Shown piece after piece: positions 21,336-29,283 of a DNA stretch of 64,000 nucleotides (within the stretch, counting starts at the first letter, position 1; each line of letters begins with the position of its first letter). The notes below the pieces were generated by a model. The model did not search any database and was not told the origin of the DNA. It saw only the letters and a list, made by a program, of their open reading frames with translations. Origin of the DNA: Bordetella flabilis (lineage in GTDB: Bacteria > Pseudomonadota > Gammaproteobacteria > Burkholderiales > Burkholderiaceae_B); contig NZ_CP016172.1 in assembly GCF_001676725.1 (NCBI RefSeq), forward strand, positions 1-64,000. Direction: 5' to 3'. Made by a program: the position numbers and the translations under genes.

Positions 21336-21899
21336 TCAGCCGCCGTCGGGTCGCATCAGCTTGTGGATCAACCCGGCCGATGTGGTGGCCGCGTATTTCG
21401 CCATGAGGCGGGCGCGGTACATCTCGACGGTGCGCGGGCTCAGGCCCAGTTGGCGGGCGATGAGCTTGCTGGTCTTGCCTTCGGCGATGAGCGTGGCGAT
21501 TTCACGTTCGCGGGCGCTGAGGCCCTTGGTCACGGGGCGCTTGGCGCTCAAATCCTCGAAGGTCCATATTCCGGCGGCGTGCGGCTCGTCCGGCGTCAGC
21601 GTGCGTCCGGTGACGCGGCACCAGAACAGTTCGCCGTCGTTGCGTTTCATGATGCGTTCGTCGGCGTACAGGCCCGTGGCCGTCAGCACCGGCGTCAGGC
21701 GCTCACCGGTACGTTGGAATTCTTCGTGAGTGGGATAAAGGGCTTGGAACGAGGCGCCAGCCAGCGTGGCCGCGGGATAGCGGAAGATCATTTCCAGCTT
21801 TGCGTTCGCTTGGCGGATCACGCGCCATTGCGACACGCACATGCCGATAGGCGCCAGCATGAATGCCTGCCTGTAGTCGATCTCCGGCTGCTTGCCCAT
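21336..21899 (-). CDS. PAS domain and LuxR-type HTH transcriptional regulator
   Basis: This 187-residue protein combines a PAS sensory domain (about residues 8-118; MKRNDGELFWCRVTG is the typical PAS/PAC strand) with a LuxR/FixJ-type HTH (about 125-185; LSAREREIATLIAEGKTSKLIARQLGLS). The start at ATG 21899 follows GGAGG. There is no receiver domain and no partner kinase next to it, so the signal is presumably sensed directly by the PAS domain. It lies convergent to the quinone-reductase operon. Possible targets include the palindromes upstream of the DUF4148-like genes, but that is speculation. Confidence 0.88.
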   Translation of the reverse strand: MGKQPEIDYRQAFMLAPIGMCVSQWRVIRQANAKLEMIFRYPAATLAGASFQALYPTHEEFQRTGERLTPVLTATGLYADERIMKRNDGELFWCRVTGRTLTPDEPHAAGIWTFEDLSAKRPVTKGLSAREREIATLIAEGKTSKLIARQLGLSPRTVEMYRARLMAKYAATTSAGLIHKLMRPDGG

Positions 21900-22036
21900 G
21901 CGACCTCCGCCTCGCATTTTCGTTGCGCGGCCCACTATAAACGCAAATCTACGCCCGCGCCCGGCGCGGGTGTATGGGTCAAGTGGAGGACATGCAGGGG
22001 ATCTCGCCTCGGTCGTCCTGCCGAGGCGGGCGCGTT

Positions 22037-22243
22037 CTACGGCAACGGGCGTTCATTGTCCTTGTCGGCGCGGGTTCCTTCCTCGCCTTCCGCTGCGTCG
22101 GCTTCGTCGCGGCTGCCGGAGCGGCCGTCGCTGGGGTTGTATTCGTCACGCGGCGGGACGTCGCGGGGCACGTCGCTGCGGTTTTCCTTCAGCAGATCAT
22201 GGGTATGAGGGGCGATAGGGTTGCTGCCTTGTTGCGGTGCCAT
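22037..22243 (-). CDS. Small disordered hydrophilic protein (hypothetical)
   Basis: This 68-residue product is very rich in Asp, Glu, Arg, Pro and Ser, and has no Cys or Trp and almost no hydrophobic core. It is expected to be intrinsically disordered. AGGAGAAC sits just before the ATG, supporting translation. It follows the 86-residue gene 22258-22518 by only 14 bases, and the two share composition and style, so they look like one operon. No function is recognised. Confidence 0.6.
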   Translation of the reverse strand: MAPQQGSNPIAPHTHDLLKENRSDVPRDVPPRDEYNPSDGRSGSRDEADAAEGEEGTRADKDNERPLP

Positions 22244-22257
22244 GTCGGTTCTCCTGG

Positions 22258-22518
22258 TTACGCCGTTTCGTCGTCCGGGGAACGGCGCAGCGTGCCGCGC
22301 TTGTTGTGGCGGCCGGTGTCCGGCGGCGTGGGATTCTGTCGTTCGTTCGGCCCGCCCTCGCGCGCTGCCTCTTCGGCGGCGGCGGTGCTGCGGTCGAAGA
22401 CCGGCTGATCCTGGGGTGACGCCTGGGGCGGGTGGTCCATGTCGGGCCGGTCTTCGGCAAGGTCGGCCTTGCCGGAAGGGCGCGGTGCGTAGCGGTTGGG
22501 ATCGGGTTGTGGAAGCAT
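22258..22518 (-). CDS. Small disordered hydrophilic protein (hypothetical)
   Basis: This 86-residue protein starts MLPQPDPNRYAPRPSG and ends with KRGTLRRSPDDETA. It is rich in Pro, Asp, Arg and Glu, with no Cys or Trp, and is predicted disordered. CAGGAG lies 8-13 bases before the ATG, the strongest reason for calling it over the overlapping longer frames. It is the first gene of a two-gene unit with 22037-22243 and diverges from the AlkB-like gene. Small proteins of this style in Burkholderiales are sometimes stress-induced, but no role can be assigned here. Confidence 0.6.
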   Translation of the reverse strand: MLPQPDPNRYAPRPSGKADLAEDRPDMDHPPQASPQDQPVFDRSTAAAEEAAREGGPNERQNPTPPDTGRHNKRGTLRRSPDDETA

Positions 22519-22751
22519 GGCGGGACTCCTGAATCGACGGCGGCCCCGGATGGAGGCGCGCTTGTCGTAGGCAATCCGCAACTGCTGTGCCGCCGGGCGC
22601 CCGGAACGCCCCCTCGAGGCGTGCGCGGAGCCGCGCAAAGGCTCAGTAGTCCTTACGCTGGGTCGGCCTTGCGTCCACCTCCGCGCCGTGGCGTGCCCGG
22701 TTGCCGTGTACGGTTCTTGCGGACTTAACCGTTCACCGGCTTGGCCGGTAC

Positions 22752-23354
22752 ATGGAGCTTTCCGCCGTGACGCAACTGACGCTGTTCGATATGCCGGGGC
22801 CGGCGATGCCACCGGGCTGGCGCTACGACGAGGGGTTTCTCGATACCAAGGAAGAGGCGGACCTGATCGCCCTGCTGCGCCGCCTGCCCTTGGCGGGCGC
22901 GCGCTACAAGTCGTACACCGCGCGCCGCCGCGTCCTGAGTTTCGGCGGCAGCTATGACTTCGATGCCAATCGCCTGGAACCGGCCCAACCCTTGATCGCG
23001 CCCCTGCATGGCCTGCGCGCCCGGGTTGCGCTATGGATGGACGTCGCGCCGGAGCAACTGGTCCATGTGCTGGTGGCGGAGTATCCACCGGGCGCCCCGC
23101 TGGGCTGGCATCGCGACGTGCCGGACTTCGAAGAGGTTGCCGGCGTGTCGCTGGGCAGCGGGGCGACATTGCGTTTTCGGCCCTATCCACCGGTCAGCGC
23201 GAAGCGCTCGGACATTCTTCGTGTCAGCGTGGCGCCGCGGTCCATCTATCGCATGGGTGGCCCGGCTCGCTGGGACTGGCAACATAGCGTCGCGCCGCTG
23301 TCGGCGACCCGGTGGTCCATCACCTTTCGCACACTGGCCGCACGCCGCCCGTGA
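22752..23354 (+). CDS. AlkB-like 2-oxoglutarate/Fe(II)-dependent dioxygenase
   Basis: This 200-residue protein matches the AlkB family, which removes alkyl groups from DNA or RNA bases by oxidative dealkylation. The iron triad is His120-x-Asp122 in GWHRDVP and His178 in WDWQHSV. Arg187 and Arg193 in the C-terminal TRWSITFRTL are the usual 2-oxoglutarate and motif arginines. Start ATG 22752 is favoured by length. The next gene downstream is a UdgX-like glycosylase, so the two may form a DNA-repair pair. It lacks the N-terminal extension of E. coli AlkB and resembles the short AlkB-like branch. Confidence 0.88.
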   Translation: MELSAVTQLTLFDMPGPAMPPGWRYDEGFLDTKEEADLIALLRRLPLAGARYKSYTARRRVLSFGGSYDFDANRLEPAQPLIAPLHGLRARVALWMDVAPEQLVHVLVAEYPPGAPLGWHRDVPDFEEVAGVSLGSGATLRFRPYPPVSAKRSDILRVSVAPRSIYRMGGPARWDWQHSVAPLSATRWSITFRTLAARRP

Positions 23355-23435
23355 CGGCTGGGCGCCTGACGACCACCCCGCGATGGGTGTGGTTCTTGCT
23401 CGGCCTGGCGGCGCAGAGGAAAGCAAAGGACCCGT

Positions 23436-24116
23436 ATGCCGCGCCGGCCCGAAAAAACGCCACCGACTCCCGAGATCCCGCCTGGCCATGGCGAGGAACC
23501 CGTCGCCCAGCCCGACCAAAAGCCGCGCAAGCTGGACGATTGCCGGCGCTGCACCTTGTGGCGCGACGCGACCCAAGGTGTACCGGGACGCGGTCCGCGC
23601 CGGGCAACCATCATGGTGCTGGGCGAGCAGCCCGGCGACCAGGAGGACAAGGCCGGGGAACCCTTCGTGGGGCCGGCCGGTGCGCTCCTGGATCGCGCCC
23701 TGGCGGAATCGGGCGTCCGGCGCGAACAAGTCTTCGTGACGAACGCGGTGAAGCATTTCAAATGGATTCCGCGCGGCAAGCGGCGCATGCACAAGACACC
23801 GGCGCAGCGCGAAGTCATGGCGTGCCATTACTGGCTGGAAAAAGAGCTGGCTTCGGTCCGGCCGCAGGTCGTGGTCGCCCTGGGTGCGACGGCGCTGCGC
23901 GCTTTACTGCAGCGGGCCGATGCACGCCTGACCGCGATGCTGGGGCACCCGGTGGAGGTGGGAGGTCTGGTGGTCGTTCCCACTTACCATCCCTCCTTTG
24001 TGCTGCGCGCGCCGGACCCGCAGGCTCGCGATCAGGCCTACGCTACCCTCGTCGACGCCTTGCGGCAGGCCGCCCGCATTGCGGGCGGGGGCGGCGGACG
24101 GCCTGCCGCACCGTAA
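23436..24116 (+). CDS. UdgX-type uracil-DNA glycosylase
   Basis: This 226-residue protein has the UDG-superfamily motif GEQPGDQED at 63-71 and the C-terminal HPSFVL motif at 185-190. It also has the loop KRRMH at 115-119, corresponding to the KRRIH loop of mycobacterial UdgX, whose histidine traps the abasic site covalently after uracil removal; here that residue is His119. Cys36, Cys39 and Cys130 fit iron-sulfur ligands, with His107 where family 4 enzymes have the fourth Cys. AAAGGA lies 5 bases before ATG. Met replaces Ile in the loop, the only visible departure. The gene follows the AlkB-like gene by 81 bases. Confidence 0.87.
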   Translation: MPRRPEKTPPTPEIPPGHGEEPVAQPDQKPRKLDDCRRCTLWRDATQGVPGRGPRRATIMVLGEQPGDQEDKAGEPFVGPAGALLDRALAESGVRREQVFVTNAVKHFKWIPRGKRRMHKTPAQREVMACHYWLEKELASVRPQVVVALGATALRALLQRADARLTAMLGHPVEVGGLVVVPTYHPSFVLRAPDPQARDQAYATLVDALRQAARIAGGGGGRPAAP

Positions 24117-24156
24117 CGAGAAGGTCCAGCGGTCATGGATTGCCCCGCGCAAAAGC

Positions 24157-24185
24157 CATCGGCCCCGTGAGGGACGGGGCCGATG
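24157..24185 (-). terminator. Intrinsic terminator for the DUF4148-like gene
   Basis: A perfect 12-bp stem (24157-24168 with 24174-24185) closes a 5-base loop. On the minus strand the stem is followed by GGCTTTT. It lies 75 bases past the minus-strand gene ending at 24260 and 41 bases past the convergent UdgX gene, so it may serve both. Confidence 0.7.
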
Positions 24186-24259
24186 GGTACTGCGTCGCAC
24201 GTGGCTCGGGCAGCCGACGCGGCGGGCGTGCCCGCCGGCCGGCGCCGCGCCGACGGGCT

Positions 24260-24592
24260 TCAGACGCCTTGGAACGGTTGGTTGTCGATGTCGCCGAAGG
24301 CAACGTCGCCGTGCACGCTCTTCGGATCGATCTGGGCAGCAGGCACGTTGGGAGTGCTGGCCTGCGCGGCGAACGGGACGTTGTCGGAATCGCCGAACAA
24401 CACAACGCCGTTGGCGCGGGCTTGCTGCAGGTCGGCGGCGACCTGTTCACGGGTCACCGAGCTGCTGTCGTTCTGGCCATACACCCCTTGGAAGGGAGTG
24501 TTGTTGATATCGCCGCGCGGCGTGCCGGCTTGGGCACCCGCCACCAGGGCAAAAGACACGGCGATGGACGAGACGATGGTTTGTACTTTCAT
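24260..24592 (-). CDS. Secreted DUF4148-like repeat protein, copy 1
   Basis: This 110-residue protein has a signal peptide (MKVQTIVSSIAVSFALVAGAQA, cleavage near residue 22). The mature part carries three copies of a D-x-(D/N)-N-x-P-F motif: GDINNTPFQGV, GDSDNVPFAAQ and GDIDNQPFQGV, the last at the very C-terminus. Between them is a helix with TREQVAADLQQARANG. This resembles DUF4148 exported proteins of Burkholderiales, whose function is unknown. It is the most divergent of three tandem copies. A perfect 17-bp palindrome lies about 92 bases upstream and an intrinsic terminator follows, so it is probably a separate transcript. Confidence 0.8.
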   Translation of the reverse strand: MKVQTIVSSIAVSFALVAGAQAGTPRGDINNTPFQGVYGQNDSSSVTREQVAADLQQARANGVVLFGDSDNVPFAAQASTPNVPAAQIDPKSVHGDVAFGDIDNQPFQGV

Positions 24593-24683
24593 GACGCTTC
24601 TCCAATATCGGGTTATGCGGAACGGCGGCGGACTTCCTCGCGATGGCCGTTCCTGATGCCTGAGTATTGTGCTCGGGATATCG

Positions 24684-24700
24684 CTAGGGATAAACCCTAG
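24684..24700 (-). promoter_or_regulatory. Palindromic operator-like element upstream of DUF4148-like copy 1
   Basis: CTAGGG-ATAAA-CCCTAG is a perfect inverted repeat. A TTCCAAAA block begins exactly 33 bases from its left end, at 24717. The same arrangement occurs at 26121 upstream of copy 3, so this is a conserved control element rather than chance. The binding protein is unknown. Confidence 0.6.
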
Positions 24701-24842
24701 ATCATCGAATACACTTTTCCAAAATCAGGATCAATCCGGCACTGCGCCGCATAGAATGCACGGCAATCCATAGGGGAGAACTATGTCTGCGACGGTCTTG
24801 TTTGTATTTTCTTGTGCGGATGCGAACCGGGCGCCAATGCAA

Positions 24843-24864
24843 CGGCCCCGCTTGCGCGGGGCCG
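24843..24864. terminator. GC-rich hairpin between DUF4148-like copies
   Basis: A 9-bp perfect stem, CGGCCCCGC with GCGGGGCCG, closes a TTGC loop. It is downstream of copy 2 on the minus strand. The following minus-strand bases (TTGCATT) are only weakly T-rich, so termination is plausible but not certain. Confidence 0.4.
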
Positions 24865-25176
24865 AGGTACTGCGCTGAGAGGACTGCCACAGCATCCCCG
24901 CCTCTCACCGGGGGCAACCACGCCGATAGCAAACCGGCATGGCCAGGACTTCCTGGTCGCATCCGGGCTACCGTGACAACACCACCGGTGGCACTCCGAT
25001 ACGACGTCCAACTACTACTACTGCTGCTACGACTACGGCGGCCACCGTCATCCGAAGGCTTCCGTATCCATTACGGCGACCTCGGTCCCGGCCGATAGTG
25101 CGGCGCCGGTCCAGGATCGCTGTCGGCACATCCGACGGACCGCGATGGGCGATCACGCTGGTGCGCCGAACTGCAT

Positions 25177-25515
25177 TCACACGCCCTGGAACGGCAGGTT
25201 GTCGATGTCGCCGAACGCGATGTCGATGCCACCGTTGGACTGGTCGATGCCGGCCGCGACTTGCGCACGGGTCACGCCGCTGTCGGCTTGCGCCACGAAG
25301 GGCTGGTTGTCGATGTCGGCGTTGCCGGTCAGGCCGGCGGCGCGAGCCTGTTGCAGCTCGGCGATCACCTGGTCACGACTCGCGCCGGTGTCGGCTTGGC
25401 CGTAGACGCCTTGGAAGGGCACGTTATCCGAGTCGCCCCGGGGGGTCGCGGCTTGCGCGGCGCCGATGGCGGCGAAGGAAAGAATCAAAGCGGTGGCGAT
25501 ATTCTTGGCATTCAT
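25177..25515 (-). CDS. Secreted DUF4148-like repeat protein, copy 2
   Basis: This 112-residue protein has a signal peptide (MNAKNIATALILSFAAIGAAQA) and three repeat motifs: GDSDNVPFQGV, ADIDNQPFVAQ and GDIDNLPFQGV. Two helices lie between them, SRDQVIAELQQARAAG and VTRAQVAAGI. It is nearly identical to copy 3 through the signal peptide and first repeat, and parts of the upstream leader also match (TTGCTGT..CCCGATG), showing a recent duplication of gene plus leader. It lacks the CTAGGG palindrome found before copies 1 and 3. It may rely on read-through from copy 3 or on its own weaker promoter. Confidence 0.8.
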   Translation of the reverse strand: MNAKNIATALILSFAAIGAAQAATPRGDSDNVPFQGVYGQADTGASRDQVIAELQQARAAGLTGNADIDNQPFVAQADSGVTRAQVAAGIDQSNGGIDIAFGDIDNLPFQGV

Positions 25516-25666
25516 GGCTTACTCCTTAGTCCTGTTTAGTGACGGGCCGGGCCGCACGGCGAATCATGTCGCGGTAGTGCGTGCGGTCCGTTGCTGTACC
25601 CGATGTGCTGCGTTCGATGCCGTGTGAACCTGGAGATGGCAGGCCCTCACGGTTTCCCTGTCCGGC

Positions 25667-26005
25667 TCAAACGCCTTGGAAGGGTTGGTTGTTCACGTCG
25701 CCGAAGGCGAGGCTGGTCGTCGTGTTGCCACGATCGATGTCGGCGCGAATCTGCGCGCGGCTCACACCGCTGTCGGCTTGCGCGGTGAAGGGCATGTTGT
25801 TGATTTCGCTGTTGCCCGTCAGGCCGGCGGTGCGCGCTTGTTGCAGCTCGGCGATCACCTGGGCGCGGCTGCTGCCGGTGTCGGCTTGGCCGTAGACGCC
25901 TTGGAAGGGCACGTTATCCGAGTCGCCGCGGGGGGTGGCGGCTTGCGCGGCGCCGATAGCGGCGAAGGAAAGAACAACAGCGGAAGCGATGGTCTTGGCA
26001 TTCAT
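25667..26005 (-). CDS. Secreted DUF4148-like repeat protein, copy 3
   Basis: This 112-residue exported protein starts MNAKTIASAVVLSFAAIGAAQA (signal peptide) and contains GDSDNVPFQGV, SEINNMPFTAQ and GDVNNQPFQGV. The helices between them are SRAQVIAELQQARTAG and VSRAQIRADI. The start at 26005 is preferred over ATG 26104 because the signal peptide begins there. It is first in the tandem set and has the 17-bp palindrome about 116 bases upstream. It lies directly downstream of a heavy-metal-type sensor kinase gene on the same strand. A periplasmic, perhaps metal- or stress-related, role is only a guess. Confidence 0.8.
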   Translation of the reverse strand: MNAKTIASAVVLSFAAIGAAQAATPRGDSDNVPFQGVYGQADTGSSRAQVIAELQQARTAGLTGNSEINNMPFTAQADSGVSRAQIRADIDRGNTTTSLAFGDVNNQPFQGV

Positions 26006-26325
26006 GGCAGTACTCCTAGTCCTGGTTAAGTTGGCGGGCCAGACAGTGCGGTAAGTCGAGATGGGAAGGTTTGCGCTGTCTGTTGCTGTCCCGATGAAAC
26101 GCATTCTGCGCCGACCAGGACTAGGGATAAACCCCAGTATCCGGAAATCATTCTTCCAAAAATTGAGCTAATCGCCCTAAAAGCGAAAAACTATTCGCAG
26201 CATAGCGATAGCCAATGGGGGTAAAGGCGGCCCGATGTGCGACGGTCGGCATGGGCGTTCGCAGCCGGCGCGTGCACTGCGAGCGCGGCGATATGCCATT
26301 TGCGTCCAGCGCGGTCCGCAGCGGA
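26006..26325. other. 320-bp non-coding stretch between copy 3 and the sensor kinase
   Basis: It contains the control region of DUF4148-like copy 3, including the palindrome at 26121-26137, and the AT-richer block 26140-26200. No gene or clear terminator for the kinase operon was seen. Confidence 0.6.
26121..26137 (-). promoter_or_regulatory. Palindromic operator-like element upstream of DUF4148-like copy 3
   Basis: CTAGGG-ATAAA-CCCCAG matches the copy 1 element with one mismatch. TTCCAAAA again begins 33 bases from its left end, at 26154. Conservation of sequence and spacing across two otherwise diverged upstream regions argues for function. Confidence 0.6.
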
Positions 26326-27750
26326 TCAGGCTGGCTGCCGCGCCCCGATGCCGGGCGAGCCGGGGTATCGCAGAGTGAAGCGGATATGGCCCTGCGGCGA
26401 CGCGTCGGCGCGTGCGCTGCCGCCATGCAACGCCATGATGGCGCGGACGATGGCCAGTCCCAGTCCGCTGGCATCCGAGCTTGCGCTGCGCGACACGTCG
26501 GCCCGGTAGAAGCGGTCGAACAGCTTGTGCAGCAACTCGGATGGTATGGGCGCGCCGCGGTTGTCCACGTGTATGAGGACCGCATCGTCCACGGCCTGCG
26601 TCGACAGCGTGACGACGCTGTCGGAATCGGCATAGCGCACGGCGTTGGCCACCAGGTTGCCCAAGGCGCGCCGGAACAGGATCGCGTCCGCCCGCACGCT
26701 GCCCGTGGCGCGACATTCCAGCCGGATGCCGCGTTCCTCGGCCAGGCCTTCGAAGTACTCGGCCACGCGATGCAGTTCGGTATCGAGGTCCAGCGTCGCA
26801 TAATCGAGGGCCGACTGCGCATTGTCGGCGCGCGCGAGGAACAGGATGTTTTCCACCAGCCGCGACAGGCGTTCGAGTTCTTCCAGACTGGACGCCAGTA
26901 CGGTTTCGTATTCTTCGGGGGTGCGCCGCTGATATAGCGCCACCTGGCAATTCCCCATCAGCGCGCCGATGGGTGTCCGGATCTCGTGCGCCAGGTCCGC
27001 GGAAAATTGCGTGAGCCGCTCGTATCCATCGGCCAGCCGATCCAGCATGGCATTGAACGACGTGGTGAGCTCGCGCAGCTCGTGCGGCGTCTGGTCCAGG
27101 TTCAGGCGTTCGTCCAGGCGGGCGGGTGTGATGCGAGCCGCCTGCGCCGCCATCGCGCGCAGCGGGCGCAGGCCGCGCCGCAGTGCGAGGTAGCCGAGTC
27201 CGGCGATGGAGACGAAGGCCAGCGCAACGGCCAGGGCGATCCGGCGACGGTACTGTTGCAGCATCCGCGTTTCGGCCACCAGCACGTGCGCGGCCTGGAT
27301 TTCCATTTGCTGGCCGTCCAGCGTCTGCGCCATGGCCGCCACTACACGCATCGGCGCCTTTTGCACGCTGACGCCGGGCCGCACGTCCTTGGGCGACACC
27401 GGCCGGTCCAGCGGAACCGCCTGCATGTCCGGCAGGACCTGCCCCCCGGGATTGACGTCCAGCACCGCTGCGCCGCCCGGGCCACGGAATACCAGGACAT
27501 CCTGTTCGTTGCCCAGCATGTTCTCGAACAGGCTGGGCCGTTCGCGGATTTCCTGCAGCGTCAGCATGCCGCCAAGCAGCATCCGGAAGCGCTCGACGCG
27601 ACCTGACAGGCCGACATCGCTGCGCTCCATCATGCTGGCCCGCATGGAAACGTACAGGTACATGCCCGCCATGTTCACCACCAGGGCAGCCACCAGCGCG
27701 AACAGCAGCGCCGTGCGCAGCGTCAGGGAGCGGGAGCGCTTTCCGAGCAT
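26326..27750 (-). CDS. Heavy-metal/oxidative-stress-type sensor histidine kinase (CusS/HprS-like)
   Basis: This 474-residue inner-membrane kinase has transmembrane segments at about residues 12-34 and 170-190 flanking a periplasmic sensor region of about 130 residues. A HAMP domain (about 190-245) follows. The dimerisation helix carries the phospho-acceptor His255 in [12 protein letters not shown]. The catalytic domain shows the N box [11 protein letters not shown] and the G box [13 protein letters not shown]. It overlaps the response-regulator gene by 28 bases. The architecture matches the CusS/IrlS/HprS branch. There is no obvious His/Met-rich copper site in the periplasmic part, so an oxidant signal is as likely as a metal. 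Confidence 0.92.
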   Translation of the reverse strand: MLGKRSRSLTLRTALLFALVAALVVNMAGMYLYVSMRASMMERSDVGLSGRVERFRMLLGGMLTLQEIRERPSLFENMLGNEQDVLVFRGPGGAAVLDVNPGGQVLPDMQAVPLDRPVSPKDVRPGVSVQKAPMRVVAAMAQTLDGQQMEIQAAHVLVAETRMLQQYRRRIALAVALAFVSIAGLGYLALRRGLRPLRAMAAQAARITPARLDERLNLDQTPHELRELTTSFNAMLDRLADGYERLTQFSADLAHEIRTPIGALMGNCQVALYQRRTPEEYETVLASSLEELERLSRLVENILFLARADNAQSALDYATLDLDTELHRVAEYFEGLAEERGIRLECRATGSVRADAILFRRALGNLVANAVRYADSDSVVTLSTQAVDDAVLIHVDNRGAPIPSELLHKLFDRFYRADVSRSASSDASGLGLAIVRAIMALHGGSARADASPQGHIRFTLRYPGSPGIGARQPA

Positions 27751-28418
27751 GCGCGGACCTCGCAGATATAGCCGATGCCACGCACGGTGTGGATCAGCCT
27801 CGGCTCGTAGGGCCTGTCGATCTTGGCACGCAGCCGCTTGATCGCCACGTCGACGACATTGGTGTCGCTGTCGAAATTCATGTCCCAGACTTCCGAGGCG
27901 ATGATGGCGCGCGACAGTACTTCACCTTCGCGGCGCACCAGCAGGTGCAGCAGGGTGAACTCCTTGTTGGTCAGCGCGATCGCGGTGTTCATGCGCGTCA
28001 CCCGCCGTCTCAGCACGTCGATATGCAGGTCCGCCAGCCGCAGGTGGTCGGCCTCGCGCACCACGCCGCGCCGCAGCAGGGTGCGTATGCGCAATACCAG
28101 TTCCGTGAAGGAGAAGGGTTTGACGAGGTAGTCGTCCGCGCCCAGTTCGAGCCCATGGATGCGGTCCTGAAGATGGTCGCGCGCGGTGAGAAACAGCACC
28201 GGCACATCCTGGTGCTTGCGCAGCGTTTCCATGATCTGCCAACCGTTCATGCCCGGCAGCATGACGTCGAGCACGATCAGGTCATAGCGCTGCTCCAGCG
28301 CCAGGTGCAGGCCGTCGCTGCCGTGCCGGGCCAGGTCCACGGTATAGCCGGATTCGCCGAGGCCCTTCTTCAGGTACTCGCCTGTTTTGAGGTCATCCTC
28401 GACCACCAGTATGCGCAC
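27723..28418 (-). CDS. OmpR-family response regulator (CusR/HprR-like)
   Basis: This 231-residue regulator has a receiver domain with acidic pocket Glu7-Asp8-Asp9, phospho-acceptor Asp51 in LDVMLPG and Lys100 in LVKPF. The winged-helix domain (about 125-220) shows [22 protein letters not shown] and [10 protein letters not shown]. It is co-transcribed with the overlapping kinase. An ATGACA-N4-TGTCAT palindrome, the type bound by CusR/HprR, lies between it and the divergent operon 28597-30691. It therefore probably controls both itself and that operon. Confidence 0.94.
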   Translation of the reverse strand: MRILVVEDDLKTGEYLKKGLGESGYTVDLARHGSDGLHLALEQRYDLIVLDVMLPGMNGWQIMETLRKHQDVPVLFLTARDHLQDRIHGLELGADDYLVKPFSFTELVLRIRTLLRRGVVREADHLRLADLHIDVLRRRVTRMNTAIALTNKEFTLLHLLVRREGEVLSRAIIASEVWDMNFDSDTNVVDVAIKRLRAKIDRPYEPRLIHTVRGIGYICEVRACSESAPAP

Positions 28419-28470
28419 GCCGCACCTCTATGACATCGCGCCGATTTTATCGATTCGGCGCCGAGCTTTC

Positions 28471-28486
28471 ATGACATTATTGTCAT
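28471..28486. promoter_or_regulatory. CusR/HprR-type operator
   Basis: ATGACA-TTAT-TGTCAT is a perfect inverted repeat in the 178-bp divergent region between the response regulator and the DUF5666-like gene. It resembles the E. coli CusR/HprR box (TGACA..TGTCA core). A further half-site, GGTCAT, lies at 28492-28497. It sits 53 bases from the regulator start and 111 from the opposite gene. Confidence 0.65.
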
Positions 28487-28596
28487 TCAGCGGTCATGTT
28501 GCCGTCCCGCACCCCGGGGCACCATAGCGTGGCGGTCCACCGGGACCGGCCGTGTGCCAGCCATCTGGCCCGGCTATGTGCAGAACGGAGATGCGG

Positions 28597-29226
28597 ATGA
28601 ACAAGCGATATCGAATTGGAGCATTGTGCGGCGCGCTGCTGCTGGCTGGCGGAATGACCGCGGCCCAGGCGCAGCAGCAGCCGGCGGCGAACCGCCTGGC
28701 GGTGCGCGGCACGATCGAACAGATCACCGATACCACCCTGGTGGTCAAGGCACGCAACGGCCACGACGTGACGCTGGCGGTGCCGGCGAATGCCGCGGTG
28801 CGCGCGGTTTCGCTGGCCAAGCTGAGCGACATCAAGCCGGACAGCTTCATCGGTACCGCGGCGGTGCCGCAGCCCGATGGCACGCAGAAAGCGCTGGAGG
28901 TGCATGTGTTCGCAGCGTCGCTGCGGGGATCGGGCGAAGGCAATCGGCCCTGGCTCGGCACCAACGGGCAGTCCGCGCAGATGACCAACGGGACGGTCGG
29001 CAGCCTGCTGGCCACCAACGGCACGACCATGAAGGTGAAGTACAAGGACGGCGAAAAAACCATCGTGGTGCCGCCCGACGTGCCTATCGTCTACATGGAG
29101 CCGGGCGAGCGCAGCCTGCTGAAGCAGGGTGCGCCCGTGCTGGTGTTCCCCACGAAGAACGCCGACGGCAGCCTGACGGCCACCACCATCATCGCTGGCA
29201 AGAACGGGACTATCCCGCCGATGTAG
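28597..29226 (+). CDS. Periplasmic DUF5666-like protein
   Basis: This 209-residue protein has a signal peptide (MNKRYRIGALCGALLLAGGMTAAQA, cleavage near residue 25). It is followed by two beta-rich repeats: VRGTIEQITDTTLVVKARNG with VTLAVPANAAV, and TNGTVGSLLATNGTTMKVKYKDG with IVVPPDVPIVYM. This is the pattern of DUF5666-type OB-like domains. GGAG 6 bases upstream supports ATG 28597. It heads the operon with a cytochrome b and a molybdopterin oxidoreductase, and faces a CusR/HprR-type box. Homologues are sometimes misnamed metal ABC transporter permease, but it has no membrane permease segments. Confidence 0.75.
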   Translation: MNKRYRIGALCGALLLAGGMTAAQAQQQPAANRLAVRGTIEQITDTTLVVKARNGHDVTLAVPANAAVRAVSLAKLSDIKPDSFIGTAAVPQPDGTQKALEVHVFAASLRGSGEGNRPWLGTNGQSAQMTNGTVGSLLATNGTTMKVKYKDGEKTIVVPPDVPIVYMEPGERSLLKQGAPVLVFPTKNADGSLTATTIIAGKNGTIPPM

Positions 29227-29283
29227 CGTGCACGCCGGAGCGGGTCGCGACGCGTCCCGCTCCGGCTCGCCGGGAGCCATCCT

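Larger units (their letters stand above)
24593..25176. other. 584-bp non-coding stretch between DUF4148-like copies 1 and 2
   Basis: This stretch holds the promoter side of copy 1 (palindrome at 24684-24700) and a strong hairpin at 24843-24864. The rest shows no convincing gene. A plus-strand frame near 25010-25050 reads Tyr/Cys/His-rich but has a TGA at 24974 and no start codon after it. Confidence 0.6.

Noticed and set aside
24974..25145. A Tyr/Cys/His-rich plus-strand reading (YYYCCYDYGG) that looked like a gene remnant
   Set aside because: A stop precedes it at 24974 and no start codon lies between; no second copy or homologous gene nearby supports a pseudogene.
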